Shown here: piece after piece, positions 5,616 through 8,830 of the stretch
How positions within the stretch are numbered: position 1 is the first letter of the stretch
Layout: every line of letters begins with the position of its first letter
Origin: an uncultured Oscillospiraceae bacterium
GTDB taxonomy: Bacteria; Bacillota; Clostridia; Oscillospirales; Ruminococcaceae
Direction of reading: 5' to 3'
Assembly (NCBI GenBank): GCA_934465295.1
Contig: CAKSKU010000036.1
Span: forward strand, 1-8,830
DNA length: 8,830 bases
Made by a program: the position numbers and the translations under genes
Notes under the pieces: generated by a model
What the model was told of the DNA's origin: nothing
What the model saw: the letters and a program-made list of their open reading frames with translations, nothing else
Database searches by the model: none

Positions 5616-6299
5616 ATGAATACCGTAAAGATCGAACCTATCAGCCGCACGGAGGCTTTGAGATACCTTGCCGCAGGGGGAAGCACGCCCGATGAGAACC
5701 TTTCGGTGCTTATGGATAGCTGCGAAAAAAAGCTCCTTTCGGCGGCGCACGGGAAATTTACGTTCCGTGTTTTTGATATTGAAAATATGACCGATAATGA
5801 GGTCTCCTTAGCCGAGTCTGAGCTTGTGCTTTCGGGAAAGGATATAAGCCGTCACCTTGCTTCCTGCGAAAAAGCCGTGCTGCTTGCGGCAACTATCGGC
5901 GGAGAGGTCGACAGGCTTATCCGCACCGAGCAGGTTTCCGATATGGCGGCGGCTGTCGTGATCGACGCAATGGCAGGCTGTGCTGTCGAGCAGGTCTGCA
6001 ATAAGGCGGAGGAAGTCATAAAGGAAAGCTTCCCCGAAATGAATATGACGTGGAGATTTTCCCCCGGCTACGGCGATATGCCGATAGACTGCCAGAAAAA
6101 GTTTGTCGATGCTGTGAACGCTTCTCGGGAAATAGGCTTGAACGTCAGCGAAAGCTTCATAATGATACCGAGAAAGTCCATAACGGCTGTGATAGGACTG
6201 TCGAAAGAACCGATAGAGAAAAAAAGGCGAGGCTGCGCCGTCTGCTCAATGAGAGATCGCTGCACCTACCGCAAAAATGGAAGCAGGTGTACATATTGA
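5616..6299 (+). CDS. Stand-alone methionine synthase reactivation domain protein
   Basis: This 227-residue protein corresponds to the C-terminal AdoMet-binding reactivation domain of MetH, encoded separately. It would bind AdoMet and help remethylate the inactive cob(II)alamin form of the synthase encoded next to it. The key motif is RFSPGYGDMP (residues 147-156), equivalent to the RxxPGYxxCP AdoMet-binding motif of E. coli MetH, followed by PRKSITAVIG (185-194). The C-terminus carries four Cys at 207, 210, 216 and 225 (CAVC, RDRC, SRC), spacing C-x2-C-x5-C-x8-C, absent from the long E. coli enzyme as far as I recall. The start is set by AAGGGA (5604-5609), 6 bases before the ATG. The gene overlaps metH by three bases. 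A separate reactivation domain next to a shorter MetH is known from Thermotoga maritima. The 96 bases between the preceding hairpin and the ATG show no riboswitch-like structure that I can recognise. Confidence 0.88.
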   Translation: MNTVKIEPISRTEALRYLAAGGSTPDENLSVLMDSCEKKLLSAAHGKFTFRVFDIENMTDNEVSLAESELVLSGKDISRHLASCEKAVLLAATIGGEVDRLIRTEQVSDMAAAVVIDAMAGCAVEQVCNKAEEVIKESFPEMNMTWRFSPGYGDMPIDCQKKFVDAVNASREIGLNVSESFIMIPRKSITAVIGLSKEPIEKKRRGCAVCSMRDRCTYRKNGSRCTY

Positions 6300-8674
6300 A
6301 TAAAAAAGAACGCTTTTATAAGCTTTTGGAAGAAAATGAGTTCGTATTTCTTGACGGCGGCATGGGAACCATGCTGCAAAAGAGCGGACTTAAAACGGGC
6401 GAAGTCCCCGAGCTTCTGAACCTTGATAAGCCCGAACTTATAACCTCGGTGCATAAGGCTTATGTTGACGCAGGTTCGCAGATAGTTTATGCGAATACTT
6501 TCGGTGCGAACTCATATAAAATGGCTGAAACGGGAAAGACCGTTGACGAGCTTATCTCGGCGGCTATAAAAAATGCCCGAAAAGCCGCAGGGGACAAGGC
6601 TCTTGTTGCTCTTGACGTTGGCCCTATCGGTCAGCTTCTTGAACCGACGGGAACTCTCAAATTTGAGGAGGCTTACGACTACTTCAAGGAAGAAATGCTC
6701 GCAGGAAAGGACGCAGACGTTATCGTTATCGAAACGATGACCGACCTTTACGAAGCAAAGGCAGCACTCCTCGCCGCAAAGGAAAATACCGACCTCCCCG
6801 TTATCGTGACAATGACATTCGAGCAAAATCTCCGTACATTTACAGGCTGTTCCGTCGGTGCAATGGCTCTCACTCTCGAAGGCTTGGGTGCAGATGCTGT
6901 CGGCGTGAACTGCTCGCTCGGCCCCCGTGAATTCGCCCCCATTATTGAGGAGCTTTCCAAGTGGACAAAGCTCCCGATAGTCGCAAAGCCGAACGCAGGA
7001 CTTCCGAACCCCGTAACGAATGAATATGACGTTACTCCCGAAGAATTCGCCGAGAGTGCCGCAAAGCTTGTCAGGTACGGCATAAAGCTCACGGGCGGCT
7101 GCTGCGGAACGAACCCCAACTATATCAGTGCGCTCAAAAAGGCGCTTTCTCCGCTCAGATATGAGAAAAACACGCCAATGTGCGAAGCCGCTGTCTGCTC
7201 TGCCGAAAAGGTGGTCGTTATAAATCAGCCGAGAATAATCGGTGAGCGCATCAATCCAACCGGAAAAAAGCTTTTCAAAGAAGCTCTCCGCAAGGGCGAT
7301 ATCGACTACATTCTCGGTCAGGCTATCGAGCAGTCGCAGGCAGGCGCAGAGATACTTGACGTAAACGTAGGCTTGCCCGAAATTGACGAAAAGGCAATGA
7401 TGGTACGCACCATTAAGGCTCTTCAGGGCGTTACCGACCTGCCGCTGCAGATCGATTCGACTATTCCCGAGGTCATTGAAGCCGCTCTGCGTGTTTACAA
7501 CGGCAAGGCTATCGTCAACTCCGTGAACGGCGAAGCAGGCTCAATGGAAAAAATTCTTCCCATTGTAAAAAAATACGGTGCGGCAGTTGTAGGACTTACC
7601 CTTGACGAAGAGGGTATCCCGAAAACCGCCGAAAAACGTTTTGAAATAGCCGAACGCATTATGAACAAGGCAATTGAAATGGGTATCTCAAAGGAGAATA
7701 TCTTTATCGACTGCTTAACACTCACCGCTTCGGCAGAGCAGGCTAACGTTATGAAAACGGTCGAAGCTTTGCACAGAGTAAAAACGGAGCTTGGACTTAA
7801 GACCGTGCTTGGTGTTTCAAATATTTCATTCGGTCTGCCGAACCGTGAGCTTATCAACTGCAACTTCCTGCAGATGTGCCTTACGAACGGACTTGACCTG
7901 CCGATAATGAACCCGAATGTGGCTTCAATGACGGGCGCAGTTCGTGCTTACCGACTTCTCACTGCAATAGACGTAAACTCGGTCGAATTCATAGCTGCTT
8001 ATGCAGGTGAAAAAACTCCGCCAAGTCCTATTCCGAAAGCCGCAGGCGGCGAAACGCACGATCTTATGTACTGCGTGAAGAACGGACTCAAAGCCGAGGG
8101 CGCAAAGGTCACGGAGGAGCTTTTACAGACAACAAATTCAATGGAAATTGTCGATAATATCCTCATTCCTGCGCTCGATAAGATAGGCGAGGACTTTGAA
8201 AAGGGCGTGATCTTCCTGCCCCAGCTCATAATGTCCGCAGGCGTTGCGCAGGCGGCGTTTGAGGTTATCCGAAACAATATGATAATGAACAACTCCGCTC
8301 CCGTTGTAAAGGGCAAGGTCGTTTTGGCGACCGTAAAGGGAGATATCCACGACATCGGAAAGAACATCGTAAAAGTTCTGCTCGAAAACTATGGATATGA
8401 GGTAATTGACCTCGGACGTGACGTTGACTATCAGGCTGTTGTCGATGCGGCGATAGAAAATCAGGTGAAGCTTGTCGGACTTTCGGCGCTTATGACAACA
8501 ACGCTCTGCTCGATGGAAGCAACGGTAAAGCTTCTGCGTGAGCAGTATCCCGAGTGCAAGGTAGTAGTCGGCGGCGCAGTCCTCACGCCCGAATATGCGG
8601 AAAGCATCGGTGCGGATTTCTATGCCAAGGACGCAAAGGAAACTGTTGATGTGGCTAAGAGGATATACGGGTGA
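6296..8674 (+). CDS. metH: Cobalamin-dependent methionine synthase, short form without reactivation domain
   Basis: The 792-residue enzyme moves a methyl group from methyltetrahydrofolate through cobalamin to homocysteine, giving methionine. The homocysteine module (about 10-285) has FLDGGMGTMLQ and the three Zn Cys: Cys206 (GVNCSLGP), Cys269 and Cys270 (TGGCCGTNP). The folate module (about 310-565) begins with IIGERINPTGKK and includes AGAEILDVNVGLPE. A four-helix cap (about 585-665) precedes the cobalamin-binding module with DIHDIG (683-688; His685 is the lower cobalt ligand), GLSALMTTT and VGGAVLTPEYA. It ends after this module, so the reactivation domain is missing here and supplied by the gene before it. 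The frame stays open upstream to 6050, inside the previous gene, but homology starts at NKKERFYKLL. I therefore choose TTG at 6296, which overlaps the previous stop (TTGA) and has AGGTG 6 bases upstream. The first ATG in frame lies inside the GGMGTML motif and would be too late. Confidence 0.93.
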   Translation: MNKKERFYKLLEENEFVFLDGGMGTMLQKSGLKTGEVPELLNLDKPELITSVHKAYVDAGSQIVYANTFGANSYKMAETGKTVDELISAAIKNARKAAGDKALVALDVGPIGQLLEPTGTLKFEEAYDYFKEEMLAGKDADVIVIETMTDLYEAKAALLAAKENTDLPVIVTMTFEQNLRTFTGCSVGAMALTLEGLGADAVGVNCSLGPREFAPIIEELSKWTKLPIVAKPNAGLPNPVTNEYDVTPEEFAESAAKLVRYGIKLTGGCCGTNPNYISALKKALSPLRYEKNTPMCEAAVCSAEKVVVINQPRIIGERINPTGKKLFKEALRKGDIDYILGQAIEQSQAGAEILDVNVGLPEIDEKAMMVRTIKALQGVTDLPLQIDSTIPEVIEAALRVYNGKAIVNSVNGEAGSMEKILPIVKKYGAAVVGLTLDEEGIPKTAEKRFEIAERIMNKAIEMGISKENIFIDCLTLTASAEQANVMKTVEALHRVKTELGLKTVLGVSNISFGLPNRELINCNFLQMCLTNGLDLPIMNPNVASMTGAVRAYRLLTAIDVNSVEFIAAYAGEKTPPSPIPKAAGGETHDLMYCVKNGLKAEGAKVTEELLQTTNSMEIVDNILIPALDKIGEDFEKGVIFLPQLIMSAGVAQAAFEVIRNNMIMNNSAPVVKGKVVLATVKGDIHDIGKNIVKVLLENYGYEVIDLGRDVDYQAVVDAAIENQVKLVGLSALMTTTLCSMEATVKLLREQYPECKVVVGGAVLTPEYAESIGADFYAKDAKETVDVAKRIYG

Positions 8675-8684
8675 TTTTTAAATT

Positions 8685-8712
8685 CGGAATGCGGAATGCG
8701 GAATTCGGAATT
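8685..8712 (+). repeat. Four tandem 7-bp units
   Basis: CGGAATG occurs twice and CGGAATT twice in direct succession, starting 10 bases after the metH stop. The block is flanked by AATT on the left. It is noncoding and lies at the edge of a repeat-rich intergenic region. Confidence 0.75.
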
Positions 8713-8724
8713 ATTGCATAGTTC

Positions 8725-8830
8725 AACTTTGTTTGGGCGATGCGAAGCCAACTTAAAGTTTAGGTCAAGCCTTTTCAAAGGCTTGCAGGGGTCAAGGGGG
8801 CAGAGCCACCTTGTCGCTTCCGCAGAAGCG
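8725..8830. repeat. Multi-hairpin intergenic element, probably an interspersed repeat
   Basis: Three hairpins follow one another: CAAGCCTT/AAGGCTTG (8766-8773, 8778-8785; loop TTCA), CAAGGGGG/CCACCTTG (8793-8800, 8806-8813; one G-A mismatch, loop CAGAG) and CGCTTC/GAAGCG (8815-8820, 8825-8830; loop CGCA), the last ending exactly at the window edge. GGTCAAG occurs in front of the first hairpin and GGGTCAAG in front of the second. Ahead of them AACTTT (8725-8730) can pair with AAAGTT (8755-8760). No T-run follows any stem, so they are not ordinary terminators. From memory, such strings of hairpins with AAGCC and GGGGGCAGAGCC cores occur in many intergenic regions of Ruminococcus-like genomes. 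Confidence 0.5.

Noticed and set aside
6050..6295. Upstream extension of the metH frame inside the reactivation gene
   Set aside because: The added 82 residues are Arg-rich and out-of-frame translation of the previous gene; MetH homology begins at the TTG at 6296.
1..8830. CRISPR array, tRNA or rRNA genes
   Set aside because: No regularly spaced repeats with spacers, tRNA-like cloverleaf or rRNA core sequence was seen on either strand.

Overview
The window looks like a chromosomal segment from a fibre-degrading gut or rumen Firmicute, most likely Ruminococcus or a close relative. This rests on recalled family resemblance, not on a search: a mannosylglucose phosphorylase of the type known from Ruminococcus albus, a split cobalamin-dependent methionine synthase of the short clostridial kind, and strong AGGAGG/GAAAGGA ribosome binding sites.

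Region 1-1740 is AT-rich and looks accessory and damaged. It holds the first 29 codons of a membrane-anchored or exported protein running off the left edge (minus strand), a strong symmetrical hairpin, an 87-codon gene remnant with no start, a small unrecognised membrane protein (minus), and an IS5-family (IS427-like) insertion sequence of about 690 bp. The transposase of that IS has lost a central block that includes the first catalytic Asp and also carries a one-base frame break. The membrane protein's ribosome binding site lies only about 10 bp outside the IS end, so the IS separates it from whatever promoter it once had.

Region 1802-5462 has higher GC and carries a divergent pair of units. 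To the left runs a GH130 4-O-beta-D-mannosyl-D-glucose phosphorylase. To the right run a small lipoprotein and then an L-fucose/L-arabinose isomerase-fold protein with the metal ligands preserved. The 256-bp divergent region has well-formed sigma-A-type promoters on both strands and two AAACGTTT palindromes exactly 40 bp apart, downstream of the rightward promoter. They look like LacI/CcpA-family operators. A good intrinsic terminator sits between the lipoprotein and the isomerase-like gene and abuts the latter's ribosome binding site.

Region 5616-8674 is a two-gene methionine synthase unit. The first gene encodes a stand-alone AdoMet-dependent reactivation domain with a Cys-rich tail. The second encodes a 792-residue MetH with homocysteine, folate and cobalamin modules but no reactivation domain. 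The genes overlap by three bases (TTGA), which implies a TTG start for metH and translational coupling. Together they would perform B12-dependent methionine synthesis and repair of oxidised cob(II)alamin. The window ends in a repeat-rich intergenic stretch: four tandem 7-bp units followed by three consecutive hairpins.

I do not see a clearly new multi-gene system. The most interesting points are the regulated divergent sugar locus, the isomerase-like enzyme of unknown substrate behind a terminator, the Cys-rich tail of the reactivation protein, and the disrupted accessory region around the decayed IS.
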